Assembly (NCBI RefSeq): GCF_001625215.2
Contig: NC_030386.2
Coordinates: 18,694,545 to 18,758,544, forward strand
Direction: 5' to 3'
Source: Daucus carota subsp. sativus
Lineage: Eukaryota; Streptophyta; Magnoliopsida; Apiales; Apiaceae
Length of the DNA stretch: 64,000 nt
The position numbers and the translations under genes are program-made. Every line of letters starts with the position of its first letter. Position 1 is the first letter of the stretch. Below the pieces are notes generated by a model. The model worked only from the letters and a program-made list of their open reading frames with translations. It did no database searches and was not told where the DNA came from. Below are positions 1-10,300 of the stretch, in pieces.

Positions 1-306
1 TAAAAATTATTTTCCAAAAATATGTTCAAGCTTCCACAATTTTATTCCAACTTTCTAGCTTCCCGCGTGTGCCATGTCAGTTTGTGATAAGGCTGATCCC
101 AATTATCTAGGGGTTTAATTTGAATTCAAATTAATTTAAAACCCAACTGAACTCCTAATAATGTGGCTAGTTGTAGAGTTCCAGCTAAACTCTCCCTCTT
201 CACCTGCCTAGCCTCTCCTCGGGAAGCCGTGCATCATCAAGGCTATCTTCACGCCTTTCCAATCCAGTCATGCCACCTGGCGCGTGTGTCTCCCACTTAC
301 CACTAC
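1..306. other. Non-coding retrotransposon interior upstream of the antisense ORF
   Basis: This stretch holds no convincing ORF. By element order it belongs to the region between the antisense ORF promoter and the left (3') LTR, which is outside the window. Short open frames here lack recognisable domains. Confidence 0.5.
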
Positions 307-312
307 TATAAA
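307..312 (+). promoter_or_regulatory. TATA box for the antisense ORF
   Basis: A TATAAA lies about 30 bp before a CT-rich leader. It is followed by a good splice donor (AAAG|GTATGT, exon end about 455) and an acceptor (TTGTAG, 1246-1247) directly before the ATG at 1248. This gives a plausible promoter with a non-coding first exon (about 340-455) and a 5'-UTR intron of about 790 bp (456-1247). It would drive transcription opposite to the retrotransposon's own gag-pol. Confidence 0.5.
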
Positions 313-1247
313 TTCATGCCTCCGAAGCCTTGTTTTACTTTTTACTTTTAACTCTCACATCTTCCCTCTTACACTTCTCTCACACTCGAAGCACTCCAGA
401 CGCTAGTTTACTTCTTCCGGCGACCCTTCGGCTTTTCTCCGATTTTCAACCAAAGGTATGTTTCTTGACCTCCGGCTTTCCTTTTCGTTACATTCATCTA
501 TGTTTGTGGCTAGATGCTTGTATGATCCATGCCTGTCTGCCCCTTTTTCTCTTGACTGTTCACCTCGGTATGCGTGCACACACCCACATTTGCCTTGCTT
601 GATGTTATTATGCCCGATTGAACCGCTAACTTGCCCTGCATGCTAGTTTTAGTGAAACATGTACACTCATCCTTTGAATATACACACACCACTGGCTTTA
701 ATTGACCCCAATTAGGTCCCGATTATTTCCCAACTGGGTTATCGCCCTTGGTGTTGTCGCATTGCTTTGAGGCCATGATCGTAACCCTAGATTGTAAACC
801 CTAGGTTCCCAATCGCCTCCAGGGGGGAACCCCTCTTTCACAATCGAACCCCTCTTTTTGTGCCCTTTATCTGCTGTGAATGTATTGTTTGTGTGATTTG
901 CTTGCCATACTTGTTTAGCTGATATCTTAGGATTGTGATTGGGCGTTGATTGTTGTGGTTGAGATTAGGGTTAGGATTAGGCTTCCCGCTCCGGGTCCCT
1001 TGTTGGGCTTCCCGAAGAAGATGAACCGTCCTCCGTGGCCTATGCTACTTCCTGTGAGGGACGTAGCCCTCTTACACTTCAAGGCTCCAACCGAAGCCTT
1101 TTCACTCCCCCTTCACACCCGTAGGGCTCCACCCTTGCAGCCCAGTCTTCCGCAAACCCTTTCTCCTTCTCCCTTTTTGTTTTTCTTTCTCTCGACCGCT
1201 CCTCATCTTGCTGTGTCCTTTCGTTAACCCATCCTTTCCTATTGTAG

Positions 1248-3590
1248 ATGTCTCAAGGATCCATGTCCTCACACTCTTCTCAGTCTGCCACCAGCAAGGC
1301 TCCCGTTGTTGCGGTTGACACGGGATCCTCCTTTAGCCAGGACCTTCAACCTGCCCGGCCCAGTTTAGGGGTTAGCTCCAGGACCCGCTCCAGGCGCAAT
1401 TTGGTGGTGAAGGAGCTCAACTGGACCACCTCTGAGTCCAGTAAGGCGGATGGGACCTCGGGCCTCCCGCTGGACCCTGCTACTGAAGCCCTCGAGGGGA
1501 GCCCCGAGGAGGCTGAGCGGGAGGCTGAGGCTTCCGTGGAGGTGATCGAGCCTCCAGCTGTAGTCCTGGCCTGCGAGCATATGGACTCCATCATGACTCC
1601 TGTTCGGCTGCAGTCCCTATTGGAGTCCTGCAACCCTGGCTGCACCTTGGGGATCCCGAAGCCAGGAGAGAGGTGTCACCGCTTCGACACCCTCAAGCCA
1701 GGCACTGGCTACCCCAAAGCCGTGCTTTCCGCCCAGTTCTTCAGGCTGGGTTTGTCTCTTCCCCTCCATCCTTTCATCCTGGAGGTCTTGGACTTCTATG
1801 AGGTCTCCCCCATGCAGCTCACCCCCAACTCCTACCGCATGGCGGTCTGCCTCTACATCCTCTATGACATCCACCATGGGGTGAGGATGTCTGCTTTGGA
1901 GTTAGGCTGGTTCTTCCAGCTGAAACTTACTGGCAGGACCCCAGGGTTCTTCTACCTCACTGCCTGGAACACCCACCACAAGAAGGGCATCAAGGGCAAC
2001 CGCCAGTCGATGTCGGACTGGCAGAAGCTCTTCCTTTACTGCTATGACTGCCCAGTCTACAGGAAGGACTTCAATCTCTCCCCCAGTAAGCCAGCTTTTC
2101 CTTAATCCATTGTCCAGTTTAGCCCTTTAGGGTTCCCGTTTAGTTTCCTTATGCTTGTATTTGTTGTAGACATGCCAGTGCAGACTCCTCTGGCGGGAGA
2201 GTCCCTTGAGAGGGCCAAGCATGTGTTGGGGCTATCCACCGGGCTAGGTGATGGCTCCAGCCTGCTTACTCCAGAAAATCTGGAGAGGCTCGGTTTTTCC
2301 ACTACGGTGGTAGATGCATCCCCCGTTGACGAGGGGGGTGCAGATGTGGAAGCGACGGGAAGCCCAGGTTTTCTCTTAGCTTGCACCTTACATGATATTT
2401 ACTTTATAAATTCCCTTCCTGCATGCTTTATGATTTTTATGCCATCTGCTATGCATGCATCTTCCCATATTTCCGTATACGTTTGCATATTATCTAATTA
2501 TTTCCCCTTGTCTCTTTCCACAGATATGGCTGCCAACATCCCACGGTTCATCAAGCGTTCTACCAAGTACGAGGATCTGTTCGGGGAAGCCTCCGATTCT
2601 CAGGCTCCCCTCTCTGTCAAGCCTCTCTCCCAGCTTCCTTCTCCCTCCTTAGAGCAGAAGAAGGCCTCTTCCGGGGGTCGCAAGCGGGACCCCTCTAAAG
2701 CCGTCGAGGCGGGGTCTTCAGCTGAAGGCCGCTCCAGCAAAAAGCCCAAGCTGGCCCTGGCACGTAATTCCCCCGCTCCTTCCTCCACTCAGAAGACTCA
2801 GCTCTTCCAGAGGATGCTCTCCGACCAGGTATCTGAGGCCACTATCCGGGAGTGGGATAGGCTTTCCATTGCTGAGGCCACCCGAGACAAGATGGTGGCC
2901 AACGCCAAGAGCCTATTCCTCGACCTGAAGATGGGGGAGCACGTCGCCGATACCGCCCGGGTGAATGAGACTATGAGGGCGGACCTGAAGCAAGCCAGGG
3001 CCGATCTGGCTTCCGCTGTCAAGGAGAGGGACACCTTCCGGAAGGCCAACCTCAAGTTCAAGGAGGCGGAGGGCGAAGCTCGGCGGCTGAAGGAGAAGGA
3101 GGACATGGTGAGGAAGGGCCTTGAGGAGGAGGTTGACGGCCTGCGGAGGCAGGTTAAGGAGCTGGAGCTGCAGGTGAAAGGCCTTCAGGATGCGGCTGCC
3201 ACCATGAAGGCAGGGAGGAAGGAGAGGGAGGCTACCATCTTCGAGGCCGGGGTAGCTGCAGGCATCAAGGACTGCGTTAAGTCGGCCTACAGGTTCTTTC
3301 CTGAGAATGACTGGGCAAAGTTGGGGCCTGACGCTGCGGTGGCCCTGGAGGAAGCCAAGGCTGAGGATGAGGCCGTCATGGATAAGGCCCTGGCTGCTTC
3401 TCAGGGTCTCTCCGGTGATGGTGGCGACAAAGGGGTTACGGCTGAGGATCAGCCAAAGCCCGCAGAGCTGGTTTCTGCGGGTCTTGTGGTGACACCCCCG
3501 GAAGGGGTTCCGGCCGTAGCCCCGGCGGTAGCCTCTCAGGATCCCCCAGCCGTTGATGAGAAGGACTCCTCCTCCCCTGCTGCTCTTTGA
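1248..3590 (+). CDS. Antisense additional ORF (aORF) with putative gypsy-type transposon domain
   Basis: This is a host-like intron-containing gene inside the Tat element, opposite in strand to gag-pol. Proposed coding exons are 1248-2085, 2170-2367 and 2524-3590. Donors are A|GTAAGC and CAG|GTTTTC, acceptors TTGTAG and TTCCACAG, and phases match to give 700 residues. Residues about 160-270 (motifs FRLGLSLPLHPF, GWFFQLKLTG, FFYLTAWNTH) look like PF04195, 'putative gypsy type transposon'. Residues about 490-580 form a long charged coiled coil, and the C-terminus is acidic and low in complexity. The last intron is 156 bp with no stop, so its retention would stay in frame. Such ORFs are known from plant Tat elements; their function is not established. 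The splice sites are inferred. The alternative is three separate frames. Confidence 0.7.
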
Positions 3591-4290
3591 CCTCCTCTCC
3601 CCTTGTTTTAATCAACCTTTTTCATTACGAATATTTTTGCTTGGCGCTTGTCGTCATGAATTGTTATTTTGATGAGGGTGCGGGCACCTCGGAATGCCCC
3701 GCAAGATATTTTTTGGGGCTACAAGGGCCTCCCCCTGTTGGTGTGGGGAGGAATTTCCCTTGTAGCTTATTTTATATGTAACTGCTTTCATTTCTTCATT
3801 CCTTGCCTTGTATTTCCTTGGATATTATTATGTTAGTCGCCTAACTCTTCCATGCAGGTAGAAAAGATGAACATAGGGGATAACCCTTGTACTGAAAGTG
3901 GACACATTGTCCACCTTATGGGGGGTTGCAACCCTTGGGGCCTTGTTCTTCAAGGTTGTTTCCTTCTTCGTGGATGTATGCTGACGTATATGCTTGTGTT
4001 AATTCCCCAATAGCGTATATAAAAGTACTTAGTCTTTCCTTGCAATAACCCATTTAGGCACAATTGAATTTGATCTCACATGTGTAACAATCTAGGAACA
4101 CCATTGGGTGCAAGCCTTTAGAGTAGTCTCCAAATATAAGCTTTGAGATAATTTAACAACGTAGGCCTTGTAATAATTCCTCCGAATAAGTTCCGAAGTA
4201 ACCCCACAAAGTTGGTCTTGTAATAACTTCTCCAAGTAAGCCTTATGAGCCTGGATAGGCTTTAAACTCGAAAGCCGCGGTAAGCCTTCG
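3591..4290 (+). other. 3' flank of the antisense ORF, degenerate lead-in to the tandem array
   Basis: This stretch has no convincing coding frame. It is AT-rich 3'-UTR-like sequence. From about 4,230 onward come diverged GCCTT/AAGCC words that look like decayed edge units of the 50-bp array that follows. Confidence 0.5.
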
Positions 4291-5240
4291 GCCTTGAAAG
4301 CCTTGATAGGCTTGAAACCTTGAAAGCTTGAACAGCTTTAGCCTTGAAAGCCTTGATAGGCTTGAAACCTTGAAAGCTTGAAAAGCTTTAGCCTTGAAAG
4401 CCTTGATAGGCTTGAAACCTTGAAAGCTTGAAAAGCTTTAGCCTTGAAAGCCTTGATAGGCTTGAAACCTTGAAAGCTTGAAAAGCTTTAGCCTTGAAAG
4501 CCTTGATAGGCTTGAAACCTTGAAAGCTTGAAAAGCTTTAGCCTTGAAAGCCTTGATAGGCTTGAAACCTTGAAAGCTTGAAAAGCTTTAGCCTTGAAAG
4601 CCTTGATAGGCTTGAAACCTTGAAAGCTTGAAAAGCTTTAGCCTTGAAAGCCTTGATAGGCTTGAAACCTTGAAAGCTTGAAAAGCTTTAGCCTTGAAAG
4701 CCTTGATAGGCTTGAAACCTTGAAAGCTTGAAAAGCTTTAGCCTTGAAAGCCTTGATAGGCTTGAAACCTTGAAAGCTTGAAAAGCTTTAGCCTTGAAAG
4801 CCTTGATAGGCTTGAAACCTTGAAAGCTTGAAAAGCTTTAGCCTTGAAAGCCTTGATAGGCTTGAAACCTTGAAAGCTTGAAAAGCTTTAGCCTTGAAAG
4901 CCTTGATAGGCTTGAAACCTTGAAAGCTTGAAAAGCTTTAGCCTTGAAAGCCTTGATAGGCTTGAAACCTTGAAAGCTTGAAAAGCTTTAGCCTTGAAAG
5001 CCTTGATAGGCTTGAAACCTTGAAAGCTTGAAAAGCTTTAGCCTTGAAAGCCTTGATAGGCTTGAAACCTTGAAAGCTTGAAAAGCTTTAGCCCTGAAAG
5101 CCTTGATAGGCTTGAAACCTTGAAAGCTTGAAAAGCTTTAGCCTTGAAAGCCTTGATAGGCTTGAAACCTTGAAAGCTTGAAAAGCTTTAGCCTTGAAAG
5201 CCTTGATAGGCTTGAAACCTTGAGAGCTTGAAAAGCTTTC
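4291..5240. repeat. 50-bp tandem array, 19 nearly identical units
   Basis: Nineteen head-to-tail copies of a 50-bp unit beginning GCCTTGAAAGCCTTGATAGG. Nearly all units are identical; I see single changes in the first unit (AACAGC), the unit at 5091 (GCCCTG) and the last unit. Each unit has two AAGCTT sites and is itself built from a shorter GCCTTGAAA-like word, so a roughly 10-bp repeat probably amplified first. The array sits between pol and the 3' LTR. In Tat/Ogre elements this region is known to be hypervariable and to seed satellite repeats. The homogeneity implies recent expansion, and copy number in the assembly may be unreliable. Confidence 0.97.
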
Positions 5241-5713
5241 CTTCCCACCGGTGTAGCCAAGTTATCAAGTTGTGTTTACGAGTTTTAGTGTATTTAGCAT
5301 TTTCGATTTCCAAATTTATTTGAATTTTAAGCCAAATGAGTAATGTTGATGATACGCCTACTACCCCCCGAGTTTTTTAGCATAATTTTAATTATGGTGG
5401 AGAACTAGATGCAATTGAAGCCTTAAATAATTTTTAAAGCATACATGAAGTATTCAATTAACAATCATGGTAAGCAAGTAAGCATACACAACATTTTCAT
5501 AACGGAAAGCTGTGAAATTTTATTGAACCACATGGTAGAAATTGACATAGTATAATATTGGGGGGTGCAACGACACTACCCCCCGAGTGTCCTAGCAAGT
5601 AAAGCAAATAGTAGCCTGATAATTCTCCTAAAAGCATAGCGATTACAACTAATAAATCGCCTTTATTTCCTGACCCCTAAGCCGAAGCCTACAGAAATAC
5701 TACCCGGGTGAAG
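5241..5713. other. Non-coding spacer between tandem array and pol end
   Basis: No ORF or known motif. It contains two similar short stretches (around 5,360 and 5,575: CTACCCCCCGAGT) that may be leftovers of an older internal repeat of the element. Confidence 0.4.
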
Positions 5714-6610
5714 CTACTGGTAATACCTCTTTAAGTGTTGGGCATTCCATGCCCGTGGTATGAGTCTTCCATCCATGTCTGTGAGGTGATAGGTACCTTC
5801 CCAAAGCACTGTTTTGATGATATATGGGCCTTCCCACTTTGCACCGAAGGCCCCATGAGCGGGAACCCTCATGTTAGGCATCATTTTTCTGAGAACTAGG
5901 TCTCCCGTTTTGAGGGGTCGAGCCCTTACTTTCTTATCAAAATATTTACGGGTCCTCTGTTGATATGCAGCAAGTTTCAACTGAGCCGTATCTCGTACTT
6001 CTTCAATCAGATCTAAGTAGAGCCTGTGGTTGACTTCATTATTCTCAGGGTCGTAGTTATCCCTTCGAAAAGATCCCGCTCCAACTTCCACGGGAACCAT
6101 GGCTTCACACCCGTATGTTAAGGTGAACGGGGTTTCGCCGGTGGTAGACCTTGGAGTGGTATTGTAAGACCACAACACCATGGGAAGTTCTTCTGGCCAG
6201 CATCCCTTTTTCTCTTCTAATTTGGCTTTCAGGGTGTGCTTAATAATCTTGTTTACGGCCTCAGTTTGACCGTTGCTCTGAGGGTGGCACACCGCGGAGA
6301 AGCCTTTCTTTATGCCAAGGTTTTCACAAAAATTCATCATTTCATTGCTGTCAAACTGTTTCCCATTGTCTGATATGAGCTTGTAGGGAACCCCGTAACG
6401 ACAGACGATTGCGCGACAAACGAAGTCTACCAACTTCCTTGCAGTGATGGAAGCTAGGGGTTCAGCTTCAGCCCATTTAGTAAAGTAATCTACAGCCACG
6501 ACTGCATATTTCACCCCTCCTTTCCCTTTTGGCAATTCACCAATCAGATCTATCCCCCAAACAGCAAACGGCCAGGGGCTTGTCAGGGTCTTCAGGGTAG
6601 GGCTGCTCAT
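5714..6610 (-). CDS. Integrase core and C-terminus of gag-pol (distal part of split polyprotein)
   Basis: This frame encodes the catalytic core of a Ty3/gypsy integrase, which would join retrotransposon cDNA to chromosomal DNA. The acidic triad is visible as D21 (WGIDLIG), D81 (ISDNGKQF) and E117 (NGQTEAVN), with 35 residues between the last two: the DD35E pattern. A GPY-like region (KWEGPYIIKTV) and WNAQHLKRYY follow near the C-terminus. The first six residues come from the hAT-type MITE, so the ATG at 6610 is not native; true pol sequence starts at 6597. The frame is the same as that of the upstream gag-pol part once the MITE and one target copy are disregarded. Confidence 0.9.
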   Translation of the reverse strand: MSSPTLKTLTSPWPFAVWGIDLIGELPKGKGGVKYAVVAVDYFTKWAEAEPLASITARKLVDFVCRAIVCRYGVPYKLISDNGKQFDSNEMMNFCENLGIKKGFSAVCHPQSNGQTEAVNKIIKHTLKAKLEEKKGCWPEELPMVLWSYNTTPRSTTGETPFTLTYGCEAMVPVEVGAGSFRRDNYDPENNEVNHRLYLDLIEEVRDTAQLKLAAYQQRTRKYFDKKVRARPLKTGDLVLRKMMPNMRVPAHGAFGAKWEGPYIIKTVLWEGTYHLTDMDGRLIPRAWNAQHLKRYYQ

Positions 6611-7308
6611 GGGTTGTCCAACCCGTTAAAACCAACCCAACCCAACCTTAAACTAGGCCGACTAACCCGACCCATTCCAAACCGTGGGTTAATTGGGTTG
6701 ATTTTTGGTTGAGCCGTTTATAATGGGTTGGGTCGAAATATAACTTTTAAGAAACCTTAAACCAACCCAACCCGGTCAAAATACATCTTTAACACTTTGA
6801 TAAAATATTTTTGGTTCCTCAAGGAACTATATTTACTTATTTGATGATAGAATGTGCAGTGAGTGTAGTGCAATGTGCAGAAACAATTAGAAATAAAGCT
6901 TTGTAGTTCAAATCAAACGACTCACATTGCTAGTTCTTATGATTATATATCATGGCAGAAACATTATTTTTAATAGTTATTACTTTATTAAGATTCAGTT
7001 GTCCACCTTAGTATGGAAAGAATATCTGCACTCTAAAAGCACATGATATTTTGTATCGGTGCATGTCCTATGTTATTGCTAATTGTACAAAAGAAAATGG
7101 TGCAAAACATATTTTGGATTATGCTTATCTTGCAAATTTTTCAACCCGATTAACCCTACCCTAACCAACCCAACCCGTCATACAATTAGTAGGGTTGGGT
7201 TTCTAATTATTTTTATGGTTAATGGGTTAAATTTTTGTAACCCGTACTAAATGGGTTGGGTCGCTTGAATGGCTGAAACCGGCCCAACCCAGCCCATGTG
7301 CAGCCCTA
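6598..7308. mobile_element. hAT-type MITE inserted in the integrase
   Basis: A 711-bp non-autonomous element flanked by an exact 8-bp duplication, CTTCAGGG (6590-6597 and 7309-7316). Terminal inverted repeats start TAGGGCTGCTCATGGG on the left and TAGGGCTGCACATGGG on the right. The 8-bp duplication and TAGGG ends fit the hAT superfamily. Both ends carry many GGGTTGG/CCAACCC words, like subterminal transposase-binding repeats. It has no transposase ORF. Its first bases in the minus frame give a TAG stop that ends the upstream polyprotein. Confidence 0.95.
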
Positions 7309-10300
7309 CTTCAGGGGTACCGCGGGACTCTTGTTTGTATTAGAGAACCTCTGGCAGCTGTCACAGGCCCTGGCGAAGGCATGAGCATCCTTGTGGAGGG
7401 TAGGCCAGTAGTAGCCTTGACGAAGGATTTTGTGAGCGAGGGAGGCACCCCCCGAGTGATTCCCACAGATCCCCTCATGCACCTCGCGCATAATGTATTC
7501 ACACCTTACCCCAGCGACACACCTGAGGAGGGGCCGATTGAATCCCCTTTTGTAAAGGATTCCATCATAAATTACATACTGGGCAGCCTTGTACCTCAAT
7601 TTTCTGGCCTCATCTTTGTCTGTAGGCAGGGTTCCATTGGCTATGTATTCGTGGATTGGGGTTGTCCAGAGGTTAGTCTCATCAGCTTCAACATCCATGA
7701 CTTCAATTTTGGGGATGCTAGGCTGATACTGGATTTCGAGGGGGATCACCCCGAGCATGTGTGCATCCCTCTGAGAGCCTAATTTGGCTAAAGCATCAGC
7801 ATCTGCATTCTCAGACCTTGGTATTTGCTCTAGCTTGATTTCTCTGAATTTTCCAATTAATTCCTGGGCATACCGCATATAGAGATCAGTGCGGGGACCC
7901 CTAGCTTGGAAGCCTCCTCGGATGTGCCAGACTACCAGCATAGAATCACTGTAAACATTCATGTTTTCCACTCTCATTTCCAAGGCCAGCCTCAGGCCAG
8001 CTATTAGGGCTTCATACTCCGCGTCGTTGTTAGTGGCATTGAAGTCGAAATGAATGGAGCTTTGCAGCTTATGGCCTTCCGGACTGACTAAGACAATGCC
8101 AGTCCCGGCCCCATTTCCATTTACAGCCCCATCGACGTACAGGTTCCACCAAGGGGAACAATTCTCAGGTATGGCTACTGAAGACTGGGGTTCAGGTGTG
8201 CATTCCATCCCTTCGACCCCAAAAGTAGGTGGAAATTCTAAGATGAAGTCAGCTAGCGCTTGCCCCTTTATTGCGGTTCTAGGCTTGTACTCTATGTCAA
8301 ACTGGCCCAGCTCGACCGCCCATTTCATGATTCTTCCCGAGGCTTCCGGCTTGTGCAAGACCTGTCTGAGAGGGAAGGATGTTCGTACTTCAATCTTGTG
8401 AGCCTGAAAGTAAGGCCTTAATTTGCGGGAAGCCAAGATTAGTGCATAGGCTAACTTCTCCATGTTTGAGTAGCGGGTTTCAGCATCAAGTAATCTCTTG
8501 CTCACATAGTATACTGGCTGTTGGGCTTGCTCTTCCTCCTTGATCAGGACGGCGCTAATTGAGAACTCGGAAACCCCTAGGTAAAGGATCAAGGCTTCAC
8601 CCTCCGTTGGCTTGGCCAGCAGGGGCGGGCTTCCAAGTTGCTCTTTCAGCTTCAGGAAAGCAGCCTCACATTCTGTCGTCCATTCAAATTTTTGCCCCTT
8701 TTTTATGGCTGTGAAAAATTCTCTACATTTGTCTGAGGATTTTGAGATAAACCGGTTTAGGGCGGCGACCCGGCCTGTAAGGCATTGCACCTCCTTTACG
8801 TTCCTAGGCGACCTCATTTCAATTAAGGCCTTGATCTTCGCAGGGTTAGCTTCGATTCCCCTGTGATTGACAATGAAGCCCAAGAACTTGCCGGATTCAA
8901 CCCCGAACACGCATTTTTGGGGATTCAACTTCATCCTATAATCCCTCAGTATGTCGAACATCTCTGATAAGTGTGTAACATGATCGTAAGCCTCCTTTGA
9001 TTTTACTAACATGTCATCTACATACACTTCCATAGTTCTTCCAATCTGATCTTTAAACATCTTATTGACCAGCCTCTGATATGTAGCCCCAGCGTTTAAT
9101 AGCCCAAACGGCATGCCTATATAGCAATAAAGCCCCCTGTCGGTGATGAAGGAGGTGTGTTCCTGATCTGGCTCGAACATGGGGATCTGATTGTAGCCCG
9201 AGTAGGCGTCCATGAAGCTTAACAGTGCATGCCCCGCAGTGGAATCCACCAATTGGTCAATTCGAGGGAGCGGGAAGCTATCCTTAGGGCAAGCCTTGTT
9301 CAGATCAGTAAAGTCTATGCAAGTCCTCCACTTCCCGTTAGGTTTTTTCACCAACACTGGGTTTGCTAGCCAAGTGGGGTAAAAAGCTTCTTTCACTAGG
9401 CCTGCCTTCAATAGTCGGTCTACCTCTTCTTGAAGAGCGGTAGCCCTTTCCCCGCTAATTGGTCTTCTTTTCTGTCTGACTCCCTTCCTGTCTGGGTCAA
9501 CATTGAGGTGGTGGCACATGACTTCTGGGTGAATCCCGATCATATCCGAATGGTTCCAAGCGAAGACGTCCAGATTATTCTTTAAGAATGCGGTCAGGGT
9601 TTCCCTTAGGTCCGGTCCCAACTGTTCCCCAATTTTTAGTTCTTTAGTGGGGTCGGACTCATCCACCAAGATGGACAGGGTATCCCCGGCTGCTCCAGTC
9701 TTCACCTGGGTTTCCGGCATCCTTGGGTCGAGGTCGATCTCAACGGTAACCTCTTTGTTGCCACCCTCTTGGGGTTGCGTACCCAAGATTTCATGAACGG
9801 GAAGCCGTGGTCGGTTTCCGAGTTGATAGGTTACCATAGCACTATTGAAGTCACAAGGTGCCTCGCACTCATTTTCTTGCTTTTTATTTTGGGGCTGCTT
9901 TTGACCATCCCCTTCAAAGTCACTGTCAGTAACATCTTCCACAATCCCTTCAACCAGGGTTTCAGCTGTATCAATGTTTTTCACCGGGAGTGTATCCGTG
10001 GATGCAAGCCCTTCATGCACGGCATGCGAGGCTTCTAGATAAGGGTCTTCCCCCGGATGTTGCACGATAATCACCATGTTGCAGGTTGCTTTCACAAACT
10101 TTATTAAAACCTTTCCCTGAGCCTTGGTTTCAGGTTCCTCTTCAATATCCACCTGCTTGTAACAGCTCTCCGGGATGTCTTCATCCATCTGTTGGGCTTC
10201 TTTACAGGCTTTTACTGCGGACCTCAAAGCATTACTATAACATTCCCGGGAGTCAGCCTGACATCCTCGTACACATCCTACCCCATTGGGGGTTGGGAAC

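Noticed and set aside
1-1200. Left LTR of the Tat element within the window
   Set aside because: I compared the region with 12,641-13,581 by eye and saw no shared blocks or TGTTGTG terminus. The left LTR must be outside.
4291-5240. Possible CRISPR-like array
   Set aside because: Units are contiguous with no unique spacers, and the setting is a plant retrotransposon.
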